This document shows, piece by piece, positions 27,038-37,542 of a stretch of 56,633 bases of DNA (position 1 is its first letter; each line of letters begins with the position of its first letter). The stretch comes from Desulfobacterales bacterium (GTDB lineage Bacteria > Desulfobacterota > Desulfobacteria > Desulfobacterales > JAHDSC01), in the NCBI GenBank assembly GCA_016931455.1, contig JAFGES010000074.1, forward strand, positions 1 to 56,633, written 5' to 3'. The notes under the pieces are model-generated. The model saw only the letters and a program-made list of their open reading frames with translations. It did not search any database and was not told where the DNA came from. Position numbers and translations under genes: made by a program.

Positions 27038-28153
27038 ATGAATAAAAACCCAACGATTCTCATTATAGATGACCATCCGTTAAATCTGAAATTGCTGGAG
27101 TCCGCATTAAAGAAAAATGGTTATTGCATTATCACGGCCTCCAACGGTCCTCTATCTCGTAAATTGGCTCGTACGGATCTACCCGATTTAATCTTGTTGG
27201 ATATCATGATGCCGGGTGAAAATGGTTTTGAAGTTATTCGGCATCTTAAGAGAGATGCTCGAACTTCATTTATTCCGGTCATTTTTCTAACTGCAAGAGA
27301 TGACTTGGAAGCTAAAATCAAAGGATTTGACCTGGGTGCGGTAGATTATATCTCCAAGCCGTTTCATACAAAAGAAGTTCTGGCAAGAATCGGTCTTCAT
27401 ATGAAATTGTCTTTGGCAACCAACTCGCTAGTAGCCTGTCAGGCGGAAAAATTGAAGCAAATTAAATGGGCACAAAATTCATTGTTGATAACACCGTGCG
27501 ATCTTCCCAAAGCCCATTTTGGAATTGATTATACGTCGTTGCAGGAGGCTGGAGGGGATTTTTATGATGTTTTACAAATTTCAGACGATATATTCGGCTA
27601 TTTTGTCGGCGACATAGCCGGGCATGATATTGCTACGAGTTATCTTACTGCTGCTCTAAAAGCATTGCTGCGACAAAACTGTATTCCTATTTACGAACCG
27701 ATTGAAAGCATGAAAATTATAAATGATGTTCTTTTACAGATTTTGCCTGATGAAAAATATCTAACGGCTTGTTATGCCCGACTGAACCGCAAAAAAAATA
27801 TTATGACGATCGTAAACGGAGGGCATCCTCCAGCCTTGTATCTTCCCCGAAATGGTAAAGGGGTTTTAATGAATATACCCGGCGATATCCTGGGAATTTT
27901 CAAAGAGGTTTGTTTATGCAGCAAAGATATAAAAGTAAATCCGGGGGACCGATTTTTCATATTTACAGATGGTTTGATCGAAAAATCCGGAAAAAGGAAG
28001 GTCTGGACAGCAAGTTTGTCAAAATTGCTGCGGCTTTGCTGTGAACTCGATAAAATTCCTATTCAGGAATCGGTGAACAAATTAAAAGAGTTGGTGCTGG
28101 ACGACACGCATATGCCCGAGGATGATGTCATTATCATGGGAATCGAAGTATAA
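27038..28153 (+). CDS. Response regulator with PP2C (RsbU/SpoIIE-type) phosphatase output
   Basis: A 371-residue protein with an N-terminal receiver (Asp55 in LILLDIMMPG, Lys in ISKPF) and a C-terminal PP2C-type Ser/Thr phosphatase (about 165-371; GGDFYDV, DIAGHDI, NGGHPP, DGLIE, DDVIIMG). By family it dephosphorylates a STAS anti-anti-sigma protein such as the one encoded at 28741. The ATG at 27038 gives a standard receiver start; a TTG at 27008 would add ten residues without reason. It begins a partner-switch set with the next two genes. Confidence 0.92.
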   Translation: MNKNPTILIIDDHPLNLKLLESALKKNGYCIITASNGPLSRKLARTDLPDLILLDIMMPGENGFEVIRHLKRDARTSFIPVIFLTARDDLEAKIKGFDLGAVDYISKPFHTKEVLARIGLHMKLSLATNSLVACQAEKLKQIKWAQNSLLITPCDLPKAHFGIDYTSLQEAGGDFYDVLQISDDIFGYFVGDIAGHDIATSYLTAALKALLRQNCIPIYEPIESMKIINDVLLQILPDEKYLTACYARLNRKKNIMTIVNGGHPPALYLPRNGKGVLMNIPGDILGIFKEVCLCSKDIKVNPGDRFFIFTDGLIEKSGKRKVWTASLSKLLRLCCELDKIPIQESVNKLKELVLDDTHMPEDDVIIMGIEV

Positions 28154-28171
28154 AGGGAAGTAATCAGACGG

Positions 28172-28600
28172 ATGACCTTTCAAGTTTCTCGCAGATCAAA
28201 CTTTTTATCGATAAAATTTTCCGCTTGTTTTCAGCATATTGACCAAGCTGTTGAAGAAATCAAAAGATTTCTGACGGAAAATGGACTGGAGTACAAATCT
28301 TTCGGTATTGTTTTGAGCTTGCGGGAGGCTCTTTTAAATGCTGTTATTCATGGAAGTAATCAAAATCCTTATAAAATGATCCAATTTAAACTTCACTTAA
28401 ATGTTACCGGTTTGATAATTGAAATTGAAGATCAAGGGCCTGGATTTGACTGGAAAACCTTTTTGAATCGGAAATGGCAATCGACAATGGAGTCTAAACG
28501 AGGTTTGGCAATTATGAAGTTTTATTTTTCAAATATCACTTATAATAACAAAGGCAACAAAATTCTGCTTAAAAAGCAACTCCTACCTCATAATCAATAG
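28172..28600 (+). CDS. RsbW-like serine kinase/anti-sigma ATPase
   Basis: A 142-residue GHKL ATPase. The N-box reads LREALLNAVIHGS and the G-box region EIEDQGPGFDWK, with a later KRGLAIM loop. By family it phosphorylates the STAS antagonist and sequesters a sigma factor or another partner. It starts 18 bases after the RsbU-like gene. No sigma factor gene is adjacent, so the switch may act on another output. Confidence 0.88.
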   Translation: MTFQVSRRSNFLSIKFSACFQHIDQAVEEIKRFLTENGLEYKSFGIVLSLREALLNAVIHGSNQNPYKMIQFKLHLNVTGLIIEIEDQGPGFDWKTFLNRKWQSTMESKRGLAIMKFYFSNITYNNKGNKILLKKQLLPHNQ

Positions 28601-28740
28601 AGAATAGCGGGCTCTTAAGTCCCTCATCCAATCTGCCGATGATTTAATTCAATGGAAATGTTTTTCAAATATAGTCCATCCATAGATGAACTCTAACCCA
28701 AAATTAGAATATTTAAAATATTATTACTGAAGGAATCTTT

Positions 28741-29058
28741 ATGTTTGACGTTATCCGAGACGGAAGCCGAGTCATTTTTAATCCAGGGCAGGATGTCGTG
28801 GCCTCGGTTGTACCGAATTTAAAGAAGCATCTGCATTCGCTCCTGCAAGAAGGCATTCGGGAATTGGTAATCGATTTTGCCGATGTGGAGATGATTGACT
28901 CTGTCGGACTGGGTATTCTGATTTCGGCTCACAATTCTTTGAACAACTGCGGTGGTAAGTTGAAAATAGTCAACGTTTCAAAGGATATTTTGACTCTTTT
29001 AAAGGCCATGCGACTGGATAAACATTTTGAGGTGAAAGAAAAAGAAAGATCACTTTAG
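28741..29058 (+). CDS. STAS-domain anti-sigma factor antagonist (RsbV/SpoIIAA-like)
   Basis: A 105-residue STAS protein with the family motif VEMIDSVGLGIL; Ser54 is at or next to the usual phospho-site. It would alternate between binding the RsbW-like kinase when unphosphorylated and release when phosphorylated, with the RsbU-like phosphatase resetting it. AAGGA lies 6-7 bases upstream of the ATG. The 140-base gap after the RsbW-like gene has no clear terminator, only an AT-rich palindrome (AATATTT/AAATATT) before the RBS. Confidence 0.9.
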   Translation: MFDVIRDGSRVIFNPGQDVVASVVPNLKKHLHSLLQEGIRELVIDFADVEMIDSVGLGILISAHNSLNNCGGKLKIVNVSKDILTLLKAMRLDKHFEVKEKERSL

Positions 29059-29075
29059 CGATTGAAAGGGGAGAA

Positions 29076-29399
29076 ATGAAAGAATTTATAAGCCTTATTA
29101 TCTTGCTTTTATTTCTATGCATCAGCGTTCAAAGTCATACATCTTACGCTTTTGATGGAGAAGCACTTTTTAAGACCAAATGTGCCGGATGTCACGCAAA
29201 CGGCAGCGGGGTAGCGCAATCTTTCGCTCCCGTTAAATACGCATCCAGCCAGTGGGAACGATTTTTCGAAAGAAATAAACATGAAAGAAAAAAAGATATC
29301 AGTAAAGAAATATTACCTGAAGAAATCAAGTTGATTAAAAATTATCTTATTAATCATGCTGCAGATTCGGATCGACCGATCGCAGCGGGTTTGAAATAG
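29076..29399 (+). CDS. Small exported c-type cytochrome
   Basis: A 107-residue precursor with a signal peptide (about 1-25) and one haem-binding motif CAGCH at residues 36-40, leaving a mature protein near 80 residues. Met residues for axial ligation are not obvious after the motif; the mature sequence contains none, so His or other ligation should be considered. GGGGAG precedes the ATG. It sits between the STAS gene and an outer-membrane protein gene in the middle of signalling genes, which is unusual for a cytochrome. The redox partner is unknown. Confidence 0.85.
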   Translation: MKEFISLIILLLFLCISVQSHTSYAFDGEALFKTKCAGCHANGSGVAQSFAPVKYASSQWERFFERNKHERKKDISKEILPEEIKLIKNYLINHAADSDRPIAAGLK

Positions 29400-29417
29400 T
29401 TGCAAGGAGAAATGACC

Positions 29418-30953
29418 ATGGGAAAAAAACAGTTAGCCTCAGCATTGATAATGTTATTTCTTTTAACCTGGACTTACCAAGTAGCAGCAGAAAATATCAC
29501 GGTTGATAAAAAAGTTTTTGAAAAAATATTAAATCACCAGAAAACCCTTGAAAATGAAATTGAGCAGCTAAAGCAGCATTTGAAGGAAAACCCGGCATCC
29601 CTTACGGTCCCCGCTGAGCAATCGCAAACAGAAGATGTCCAGTATTTAAAAGAAGATGTCGAGGAGATATCCAAGCGATTGGATAAAGTTGAGACACGAA
29701 GCATTCTGGATAAAATTCAACTTGGCGGTGAACTAAAAACCCAACTGGAAAGCTTTCGTTATAAGAATATTGAACTCAATGGTGTAAAAACGGACCAAAA
29801 TACGGATGAAATTTGGTCTAACCGCCTGCGTATCAGTCTTCGTTCGGAAATTAGCGATAATATCATATTCAACGGCAGACTGGGCTATTTTAAACTCTGG
29901 GGTGATACGGATTTCGGTAAAGGGAGCAGCGACTGGAACCATCCCAGTGTTCCCGATCCGGAAGGCAATCTTCATATTGAAAGAGCATACATTGATTATT
30001 TTGTCGGGCAAACGCCGTTATCTTTGACTTTTGGACGTCTTCCAACAACCGAAGGACCTCCCAGCGAGTTTAGAAATTATTCTTCAAGGAAGGCAACTTG
30101 GCCCAAATTAATGCTAGATGCTGAAACAGACGGCATTATCGCCAATTTATCATTCGACCAGTGGACGGGTTTAAAAAATTCCATGTTTCGAGCCGGTTAC
30201 TCGAAACTGAAACAAAATTTTTTAGAATATCAAGGGGTTGAACTGGAAGATTTAAATGGTTGGGCGATTGCTTTTGAAACGGAAATTCCCGGAATTAAAA
30301 ACTCTTTTTTATGGCTCAGCTATATTCTTTGTAATAATGTTTTTGCATTAACCGATGTTCCTGAATCCGCACCTTTTCAGATTTCCGAGTACCCGGATTC
30401 TGAAAGCGTTGGTGATTTAGGGATTTATACGCTTCATCTACAGTTTTCCAATATAAAAAATAGCGGTTTGGATTGGTTTGGTTCTTTGGCTTATATAGAT
30501 ATTGACGCTGATTCGGAGGGTTCCGTCCTTACGGTTAATATACCGGGCGTAGGGGAAGTCTTCTATAATGAAGTCGGCCTTTTCGGTGATCGATTAAACG
30601 GCGATCTTGGACATGATCGAAACGGTTATCATTTTTACACCGGAATAAGTTATCGACTCCCCTTTAAATGTTTGAAGTATCCCAAACTGGGTTTTGAATA
30701 CAATCACGGATCCAAATATTGGATCGGTGAAGTTTCATCCGGAAGCGGGGATCTGATCAATAAGCTAGGGATTAACGGTGACGCTTATGAATTCTATTAT
30801 ATTCAGCCCATCGATGAAAAACATATGTTCTGTAGAATAGGTGCCCTTTATTTAGATTATGACTATTACAATCCATTAAATATTTATGGTAACCAGGTTA
30901 AAAGCGATATGGCTTTGACCAGTTTTTATCTGCTGACGGATATCAAATTTTAA
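29418..30953 (+). CDS. DUF3373-like outer-membrane beta-barrel protein
   Basis: A 511-residue exported protein with a signal peptide (about 1-24), a short coiled-coil segment (about 30-90) and a long region of alternating aromatic/polar strands ending in Phe (DIKF), typical of an outer-membrane barrel. The pattern near residue 100 (LGGELKTQLESF, then RLRISLRSEI) resembles DUF3373/porin-like proteins common in Desulfobacterota; family assignment is from memory. AAGGAG at 29403-29408 suits the ATG at 29418 better than the one at 29412. It follows the cytochrome gene closely, and the two may form a redox or transport pair. Confidence 0.7.
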   Translation: MGKKQLASALIMLFLLTWTYQVAAENITVDKKVFEKILNHQKTLENEIEQLKQHLKENPASLTVPAEQSQTEDVQYLKEDVEEISKRLDKVETRSILDKIQLGGELKTQLESFRYKNIELNGVKTDQNTDEIWSNRLRISLRSEISDNIIFNGRLGYFKLWGDTDFGKGSSDWNHPSVPDPEGNLHIERAYIDYFVGQTPLSLTFGRLPTTEGPPSEFRNYSSRKATWPKLMLDAETDGIIANLSFDQWTGLKNSMFRAGYSKLKQNFLEYQGVELEDLNGWAIAFETEIPGIKNSFLWLSYILCNNVFALTDVPESAPFQISEYPDSESVGDLGIYTLHLQFSNIKNSGLDWFGSLAYIDIDADSEGSVLTVNIPGVGEVFYNEVGLFGDRLNGDLGHDRNGYHFYTGISYRLPFKCLKYPKLGFEYNHGSKYWIGEVSSGSGDLINKLGINGDAYEFYYIQPIDEKHMFCRIGALYLDYDYYNPLNIYGNQVKSDMALTSFYLLTDIKF

Positions 30954-31076
30954 TCCCATTTTAACGAGCAGGATTACCTATTTTCCATTGACCGGATACC
31001 GTATCATGGGGCATTCATTTTGTGTTCGATGTGAATCGGAAAGAATATGAACCATTAACCCTACCGGATAAACCGA

Positions 31077-33032
31077 ATGGTCAAAATAAGCTTAAAAAAG
31101 AAAAACATAGTCGGTTATCTTATATTGGTTCTTCTAATTCTTATAGTCGGCGTTCTGTCGATTTTTCAAATGAAAGCGATAGAGATTAAAGCCGGTTATC
31201 TAACCAAAGAAGTGGCGACTAAGGTCCGATTAGCAGAAGAAATAGAATCTTCAATATTATTTCTAAAAGTTTCTGTAGAAAAGTTTATTTATTTGAATAA
31301 GAAAGAAGATAATGTTGCAGCTGAAAAAAGTATATCTGAAATTGAAAAGCTTTTAAGCCGATCTGAAAAAGAAATAAAGGCTAAAAAAGAGGCGGATATA
31401 TTAAAGCAAATAAAGGTTCTGATTGAAAAATATACGGAGAAATACCGAAATGTAGCCATTCGCTATGAGGCAAGGAATAATGCTAAGCAGTCTCTTTTTG
31501 TGTTAGGAGAAAAAATACAAAATAATTTAGAACTATTATACCGAGAAAAAAATATTAATTCGGATAAAGGGCTTAATATTTACCCGATTTTAAAGGATTT
31601 TATGGCTGCCGGATTGGAAATAGCAAGATATCTGGTGGAATACGATATTCTATATGCGGAAAGGGCCCAAAAAAAGTTATCTCAGATTATCAAGGCATTC
31701 GATGCTTTTCATGTCCAGGAGTTAGAGCCCATAAAACTTTCAGTCGAAGATTATTCGGATGATTTTGAAGGCTTGATTTTAACAACTAAGAAGATCGATG
31801 AGGAAGTTGAAAAAACTCTTTTGCCGTATGCACCTAAGATTATTGATTTGACAATGAAAATTTATGGTTCCGGCTGGAAAGAGATGGATCATGCTCAACT
31901 GGAGATTGAGAAAAAGGTCGTTTCAACTAAAAAAATATTAATTGTCATCATATGCTTTGCCGTTTTGCTCGGAATTACAGCAGGCTTGATATTAACAATT
32001 CAAGTCATTAAACCGATCTCCAGCATGATTAGAGGTATTATGTGTGTGGCCGGTGGAGATCTTACCACCCGGCTAACGATAAAAACCAAGGATGAGCTGG
32101 GCAATCTGACAGAGACATTTAATTCATTTACAGCAAAACTTCAGACAATTATCAAGGATTTTGCAGGAAATGCAAAAACATTAAATGTATCATCAGTTAA
32201 TCTTTCTAGTATTTCTAAGAATATGTCATCCAGTCTCAGGGATATGGTCGAGAAATTTAACCGGGTATCTACCTCATCTGATGAGATGAATGCCAGCATG
32301 AACTCTGTCGCTGTCGCTATGGAACAGACATCGGCTAATGTAGGCAATGTGGCGGTTGCAGCGGAACAGATGACCGGTATGATCAACAATATTGCCCAAA
32401 ATTCCGAAAAAGCGCGTAAAATCACTGAAGAAGCGGTTGCTCAGGTCAAAAATGCATCCGATGGAATTAACCAGCAGGGGTTATCTGCTAAGGATATCGG
32501 CAATGTCACCGAGACCATTACGGAGATATCCGAAAAGACCAATCTTTTAGCGTTAAATGCAACCATTGAGGCGGCTCGCGCCGGAGAGGCCGGCAGAGGA
32601 TTTGCCGTTGTTGCCAATGAAATCAAAGAGCTGGCCCGACAGACGAAGGAGGCGACTCAAGAAATCAAGCGGAAAATAGAAGGGATTCAGACTTCAACAT
32701 CGAGAACGACGAGTGAAATTGAAAAAATTACCCTTGTTATTCATGATGTCAATAAAATCGTCTCCAATATTGCGATAGCTGTGGATGACCAGTCCGTAAC
32801 GACGCGTGATATCGCCAGTAATATTTCCCAAGTTTCAGGGGCCGTACAAGATGTCAACCAACATATAGCTCAAAGCTCAAACGTTTTTTCTGAAATCGCA
32901 AAAGAGATTGGCGATGTTCTCAGAACAGCCCAATCTATGTCCCAAAGCAGCTCTCAGGTAAGCATCAATGCAGAAGAACTCTTTCAACTTTCGGATCAAT
33001 TAAAAGAAAAAGTTAAAAAATTTAAATTGTAG
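31077..33032 (+). CDS. Methyl-accepting chemotaxis protein (large periplasmic sensor)
   Basis: A 651-residue chemoreceptor. TM1 is at about 12-31, then a helical periplasmic domain of about 250 residues with no recognised ligand fold by eye, TM2 at about 286-308 and HAMP. The cytoplasmic hairpin has the conserved tip [28 protein letters not shown]. There is no C-terminal CheR-tethering pentapeptide (it ends KKFKL). It lies directly upstream of cheA (21-base gap). The RBS is weak. Confidence 0.95.
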   Translation: MVKISLKKKNIVGYLILVLLILIVGVLSIFQMKAIEIKAGYLTKEVATKVRLAEEIESSILFLKVSVEKFIYLNKKEDNVAAEKSISEIEKLLSRSEKEIKAKKEADILKQIKVLIEKYTEKYRNVAIRYEARNNAKQSLFVLGEKIQNNLELLYREKNINSDKGLNIYPILKDFMAAGLEIARYLVEYDILYAERAQKKLSQIIKAFDAFHVQELEPIKLSVEDYSDDFEGLILTTKKIDEEVEKTLLPYAPKIIDLTMKIYGSGWKEMDHAQLEIEKKVVSTKKILIVIICFAVLLGITAGLILTIQVIKPISSMIRGIMCVAGGDLTTRLTIKTKDELGNLTETFNSFTAKLQTIIKDFAGNAKTLNVSSVNLSSISKNMSSSLRDMVEKFNRVSTSSDEMNASMNSVAVAMEQTSANVGNVAVAAEQMTGMINNIAQNSEKARKITEEAVAQVKNASDGINQQGLSAKDIGNVTETITEISEKTNLLALNATIEAARAGEAGRGFAVVANEIKELARQTKEATQEIKRKIEGIQTSTSRTTSEIEKITLVIHDVNKIVSNIAIAVDDQSVTTRDIASNISQVSGAVQDVNQHIAQSSNVFSEIAKEIGDVLRTAQSMSQSSSQVSINAEELFQLSDQLKEKVKKFKL

Positions 33033-33053
33033 TACTCGTTATGTGGAGATCCT

Positions 33054-35825
33054 ATGATAAACGAAGATGATGAACTTATCCAAACTTATGTAGAAGAATC
33101 GCGAGATCATCTGTCTGATATCGAAAATGATCTTTTAACTATCGAGAAAATGGGAGCTCATCTAGATGAAGAGTTGATTAATAAAGTCTTTCGAGCGGCG
33201 CATTCCATCAAAGGAAGCGCCGGATTTTTAGGACTTCGGAATATTAAGGATCTATCCCATAAAATCGAAAATGTGCTGGGAATGATTCGCAACCATGAGA
33301 TGATTCCCGATCCTGAAATTATCAATATTTTGCTTCATGCTTTCGATCAGCTGAAAAAGCTGATTAACAATATTGATCAAAGCGATCAAATTGATATCGC
33401 AAAGTATGTTGCCTCCCTGACCCGTTTGACTACTATTGTTCTATCATCGGAAAACAAAGAAATTTTCTCCAATATGGTTGATATTTGTTTGCCTGATGGA
33501 AATGCTGTCTTCCGTTTATCCGAATTTGATCTTTCTCAGTCTAAAAAAGGTGCAAGACATCTCTACTTAGTTGAATGTGACCTGATTCATGATGTCCAAA
33601 AGAAAGGGAAAACACCTTTAACGATTTTATCCGACATACAAGATATCGGAATCATCTTGGAAAGTAAAGTCGATATTGCCCGTGTAGGTACCCTCGAAGA
33701 TGAGGCGTTGCCGAACGGAATTCCATTTATCATTCTTTTCGCTACTATTATCGAACCCGATCAAATCACAACTCTTTTTGAAATCCATATGGATAAAATT
33801 CATCATGTCACAGAGGATATGATGATAAAGTCATTGCCCAAAAACGAGGCCTGTCAATCGAAGAAAGCGACGGATCAAACGGACCTTGCTCCAGAAAAAC
33901 AAAAGTCGGTCCCTACATTTGAACCTTGTGAGCAGAGATTGAAAATTGGCGATGAACATTTACAGGTTTCAAAGAAAGAAACCTCTCTGAGGGTTAATGT
34001 AGGTCTTTTGGATTCACTCATGGTTATGGCCGGGGAGTTGGTATTAAGCCGAAATCAACTTCTTCAAGCGATTTCATCCGGGGATCGGCAAGCTTCCAAA
34101 GCCGTTGGCCAGCGAATCGATCTAATTACCACCGAATTGCAAGAAGCGATCATGATGACTCGGATGCAATCGATTGGAAACATTTTTAATAAATTTCCGC
34201 GTCTTGTTCGGGATCTTTCTAGAGATCTCGGCAAAGAGATTGAATTGATCTTGGAGGGAGAAGAGGTTGAGCTAGATAAAACCATTATTGAAGGACTTAG
34301 TGATCCCCTAACACATTTGGTCCGCAATGCCATTGATCATGGTATTGAAGCCCCCGATGCGCGCCGAAAAGCCGGCAAAAAGATAAACGGCAAAATTTTT
34401 CTTAAAGCCTATCATGAAGCCGGACAAGTCAACATCGAGATAAGCGATGACGGTAAAGGTATAGATGGTGATTGCTTGGCTTCAAAAGCGGTTTTAAAAG
34501 GGGCGATTTCTAAAGAACAATCCATCGTAATGTCGGATCGAGAAAGATTGAATTTGATATTTCTACCGGGGTTTTCCACAGCTGAAAACGTAACCGAAAT
34601 TTCCGGCCGTGGGGTTGGAATGGATGTTGTCCAAAATAACCTCGATAAACTGGGAGGACAAATTGAAATTGATTCCAAACCGGGCCAAGGAACAAAGATC
34701 CGAATCAAATTGCCTCTTACATTGGCCATTATTCCTAGTTTATTGGTTACGGTTGGGGATGAAAATTTTGCGATTCCTCAGATAAATGTCGATGAACTAC
34801 TCAGAATTCCTTATACGCAGGTAAAAGATCGAATTGAAGTCGTCGGAAATACTGCAGTCGTCAGGCTGCGAGAAGAGTTGTTGCCTCTGATAAGGACGGC
34901 TGATGTTCTTGGCATTGATTGCAGATATATTGATCCGGCTGATCAAATTAAAAAGCCGAATAAGCGACATAGCATTGCTGATAGAAGAAGCAAAAAAAGT
35001 CCGCTGATCAAACTTCACTATCTGCCGATCACTGAATCCTTGGAACCTTTAAATCAATCAGAACGACGAACTCAAATGGATCGCAGGAGTCGATCGAACA
35101 GTGCCCTCAACATCGTTGTTGTTTCCACCGGTGTTTTTAAATATGGTCTGGTGGTTGATGCGTTGCACGATTCAGAGGAAATTGTCGTCAAGCCGTTGGG
35201 CCGGCATTTAAAGAATTGCAAGGGGTACGCAGGGGCTACGATTTTGGGCAATGGTCATGTCGCTCTGATTCTTGATGTGACCCGTTTTGCTCAAATGGCC
35301 GGACTCACCTCCTTATCCGGTAAGAATAGGGAAGCCCAGGGCATCGGAGCCCGTGAGGGGCAAAATATACAGGAAATTCAAACTCTTTTAAGTTTTCGAA
35401 ATGCATTAAGCGAACATTTTGCGGTTCCTTTGAATCTGGTGCAACGGGTTGAGAAGGTCAAAGCTTCGGATATCGAAAGGATAGGAGAAAAAAGGGTAAT
35501 TCAATATCGGGATGCAAGTCTTCCTGTCATATTTATAGAAGAAGTCGCCGAAGTATCCCCAATGGTACCTGGAGAAGATGTTCTAATCATTGTATTCAGC
35601 GTTGCCGGTAGGCGGCTCGGCTTATTTGCCGCTCCACCGATCGATATCGTTGAAGTTCCCTTGATTATCGACGACACTACACTTAAGCAGACCGGGATTA
35701 TGGGCTCTATTGTGATCGGAAATCGTACCACGCTTTTTGTAGACATTTATGAGATCGTAGAAAAATTATATCCGGCCTGGTTTGAAAAATTAAATCAAAA
35801 TTATGCACATCGATTATCAGATTAA
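33054..35825 (+). CDS. cheA: CheA histidine kinase with two CheW-like domains
   Basis: A 923-residue chemotaxis kinase. P1 carries the phospho-acceptor His50 in RAAHSIKGSAG. A long linker/P2-like region leads to P3 dimerisation (about 320-380), then the P4 ATPase with HLVRNAIDHGIE, DDGKGID and GRGVGMDVV. The C-terminus is unusual: one CheW-like P5 domain (about 560-760) is interrupted by a basic, Arg/Ser-rich insert of roughly 50 residues. A second complete CheW-like domain follows (about 770-920). Expected role: autophosphorylation controlled by the flanking receptors, and phosphotransfer to CheY and CheB. Confidence 0.95.
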   Translation: MINEDDELIQTYVEESRDHLSDIENDLLTIEKMGAHLDEELINKVFRAAHSIKGSAGFLGLRNIKDLSHKIENVLGMIRNHEMIPDPEIINILLHAFDQLKKLINNIDQSDQIDIAKYVASLTRLTTIVLSSENKEIFSNMVDICLPDGNAVFRLSEFDLSQSKKGARHLYLVECDLIHDVQKKGKTPLTILSDIQDIGIILESKVDIARVGTLEDEALPNGIPFIILFATIIEPDQITTLFEIHMDKIHHVTEDMMIKSLPKNEACQSKKATDQTDLAPEKQKSVPTFEPCEQRLKIGDEHLQVSKKETSLRVNVGLLDSLMVMAGELVLSRNQLLQAISSGDRQASKAVGQRIDLITTELQEAIMMTRMQSIGNIFNKFPRLVRDLSRDLGKEIELILEGEEVELDKTIIEGLSDPLTHLVRNAIDHGIEAPDARRKAGKKINGKIFLKAYHEAGQVNIEISDDGKGIDGDCLASKAVLKGAISKEQSIVMSDRERLNLIFLPGFSTAENVTEISGRGVGMDVVQNNLDKLGGQIEIDSKPGQGTKIRIKLPLTLAIIPSLLVTVGDENFAIPQINVDELLRIPYTQVKDRIEVVGNTAVVRLREELLPLIRTADVLGIDCRYIDPADQIKKPNKRHSIADRRSKKSPLIKLHYLPITESLEPLNQSERRTQMDRRSRSNSALNIVVVSTGVFKYGLVVDALHDSEEIVVKPLGRHLKNCKGYAGATILGNGHVALILDVTRFAQMAGLTSLSGKNREAQGIGAREGQNIQEIQTLLSFRNALSEHFAVPLNLVQRVEKVKASDIERIGEKRVIQYRDASLPVIFIEEVAEVSPMVPGEDVLIIVFSVAGRRLGLFAAPPIDIVEVPLIIDDTTLKQTGIMGSIVIGNRTTLFVDIYEIVEKLYPAWFEKLNQNYAHRLSD

Positions 35826-35938
35826 ACCGGGTAAGGAAAATCTAATACAAATTATATATCTAAGCATATAAAAAAGTAAGATAATCAAACGATCATAAAT
35901 GGGTGTAAAATACGGATAATATGGATTAGAGGTAAAGC

Positions 35939-37507
35939 ATGTTAAAAAGTAAAGGATATTCAATAAAGACAAAAATACTCTTGTCTCTTTTTCTTACCAT
36001 TGTAACCGTCCAATTTTTATCCGGAATATATGCCTTCCGGACGGAAAAAAAAAGATTGTATGCTTCATTAAATAATCAACTTTCTGAAATGATGAACGAA
36101 TTTTTGATTTCTGCAACGGATTTTATTTGGAATTACAATGTTGAGAAAATAGAAAAGATTATTGACTTAAAACTAAAAAATAAAATCGTAAAAGGCATTA
36201 TTATCTATAAAAGTGACGGTAAAGAGATTTTAATCGGGCGTATTAAAAAAGAGAATAAAATCATATCAATCAAAGAAGGTGTTCAACAGGATCAGTGGGA
36301 GATAAGAAAACAGGAAATTTTAAAAGACCGGCAAAAATTGGGTATTGTAGAATTTTGGTTTAATTCTAAAACGATCGGACAAGAAATTAAAAACCGCATG
36401 TATCAATTGATTCTTTCCAGCTCGATTTTGGCGATTTTGCTGATATTTATTATTGATTTGATGATAAATCGACTCATTGTAAAAAATGTTCTTAAAATTA
36501 CCGAAGTTACAAAAAATATTGCCCAAGGTGATTTAACTGGGCGCCTTGAAGTTAAAAAGAACGATGAAATTAACGAACTGGCGGAAAACCTAAATAGCAT
36601 GAGCTCGCAGCTATGCAAGATTTTTAAAAAACTTGAAAACGGAGTTAAAACTTTGGCCGTTTCATCCACTGAACTTTACGGTATTTCTCACCAGATGACA
36701 GCCGGGGCTGATCAGACTTTGGGTAAATCAAATACAGTGGCGGCCGCATCTGAAGAAATGAGTGCCAATATGGGAACTGTAGCCGGTACCATGGAACAAG
36801 CCTCCTCTAATGTCGGCATGATTGCCGATGCATCTGAACAAATGATAGCAACCATCAATGAAATCGCCCAAAATACCGATAAAGCAAGATCCATCACGAA
36901 TGAGGCGGTTTCTAAGGCTCAAGAAGCTTCAGATCGTATGGACGAATTGGGAAAGGCGGCTGAGGAAATCGGCAAAGTAACCGAGACGATCACTGAAATA
37001 TCGGAACAAACAAACCTTTTAGCATTAAATGCGACTATCGAAGCCGCTCGAGCCGGAGAAGCAGGCAAAGGCTTTGCGGTTGTCGCCAACGAGATAAAAG
37101 AGTTGGCACAGCAAACCGCTTCAGCCACAGAGGAAATTAAAAAGAAAATCGAGGGGATTCAAAACTCATCCGGCCGAACCATCGGCGAAATAGAAAATAT
37201 TTCAAAAGTTATCAATGATGTGAATGAAATTGTTACAATTATTGCTACCGCTATAGAAGAGCAATCGGTAACGACCAAGGAAATTGCCAAAAATGTTCTT
37301 GAAACATCAGAAGGCATTCAAGAGGTTACTAAAAAGGTCTCCAACAATAGCAACGTAATCAATGAAATCGCTAAAGATATCTCCGAAGTCAATCAGGCCG
37401 CTGCCGATATGTCAAACAGCAGTTCACAGGTGAATCTGAGTGCTCAGGAGCTTTCCACCTTGGCTGAGGATTTAACGGGTATGGTTGCGAAGTTTAAAAT
37501 CGAATAA
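35939..37507 (+). CDS. Methyl-accepting chemotaxis protein (short periplasmic sensor)
   Basis: A 522-residue chemoreceptor with TM1 at about 12-30, a compact periplasmic domain of roughly 120 residues, TM2 at about 155-177, HAMP, and a signalling hairpin with the tip [28 protein letters not shown]. The cytoplasmic part closely parallels that of the receptor at 31077, but the sensor domain differs, so the two probably read different inputs for the same CheA. It lacks a CheR-binding pentapeptide (ends AKFKIE). The 113-base gap after cheA is AT-rich with no clear promoter. Confidence 0.95.
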   Translation: MLKSKGYSIKTKILLSLFLTIVTVQFLSGIYAFRTEKKRLYASLNNQLSEMMNEFLISATDFIWNYNVEKIEKIIDLKLKNKIVKGIIIYKSDGKEILIGRIKKENKIISIKEGVQQDQWEIRKQEILKDRQKLGIVEFWFNSKTIGQEIKNRMYQLILSSSILAILLIFIIDLMINRLIVKNVLKITEVTKNIAQGDLTGRLEVKKNDEINELAENLNSMSSQLCKIFKKLENGVKTLAVSSTELYGISHQMTAGADQTLGKSNTVAAASEEMSANMGTVAGTMEQASSNVGMIADASEQMIATINEIAQNTDKARSITNEAVSKAQEASDRMDELGKAAEEIGKVTETITEISEQTNLLALNATIEAARAGEAGKGFAVVANEIKELAQQTASATEEIKKKIEGIQNSSGRTIGEIENISKVINDVNEIVTIIATAIEEQSVTTKEIAKNVLETSEGIQEVTKKVSNNSNVINEIAKDISEVNQAAADMSNSSSQVNLSAQELSTLAEDLTGMVAKFKIE

Positions 37508-37542
37508 TTTTTTGTAAAAGAAAGATTTAACAGATATTTTAT

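Noticed and set aside
28620-28645. Sigma-28 promoter before the STAS gene (GCCGATGA)
   Set aside because: The -35 region matches only about 5 of 8 positions and the -10 has a mismatch in the conserved part.
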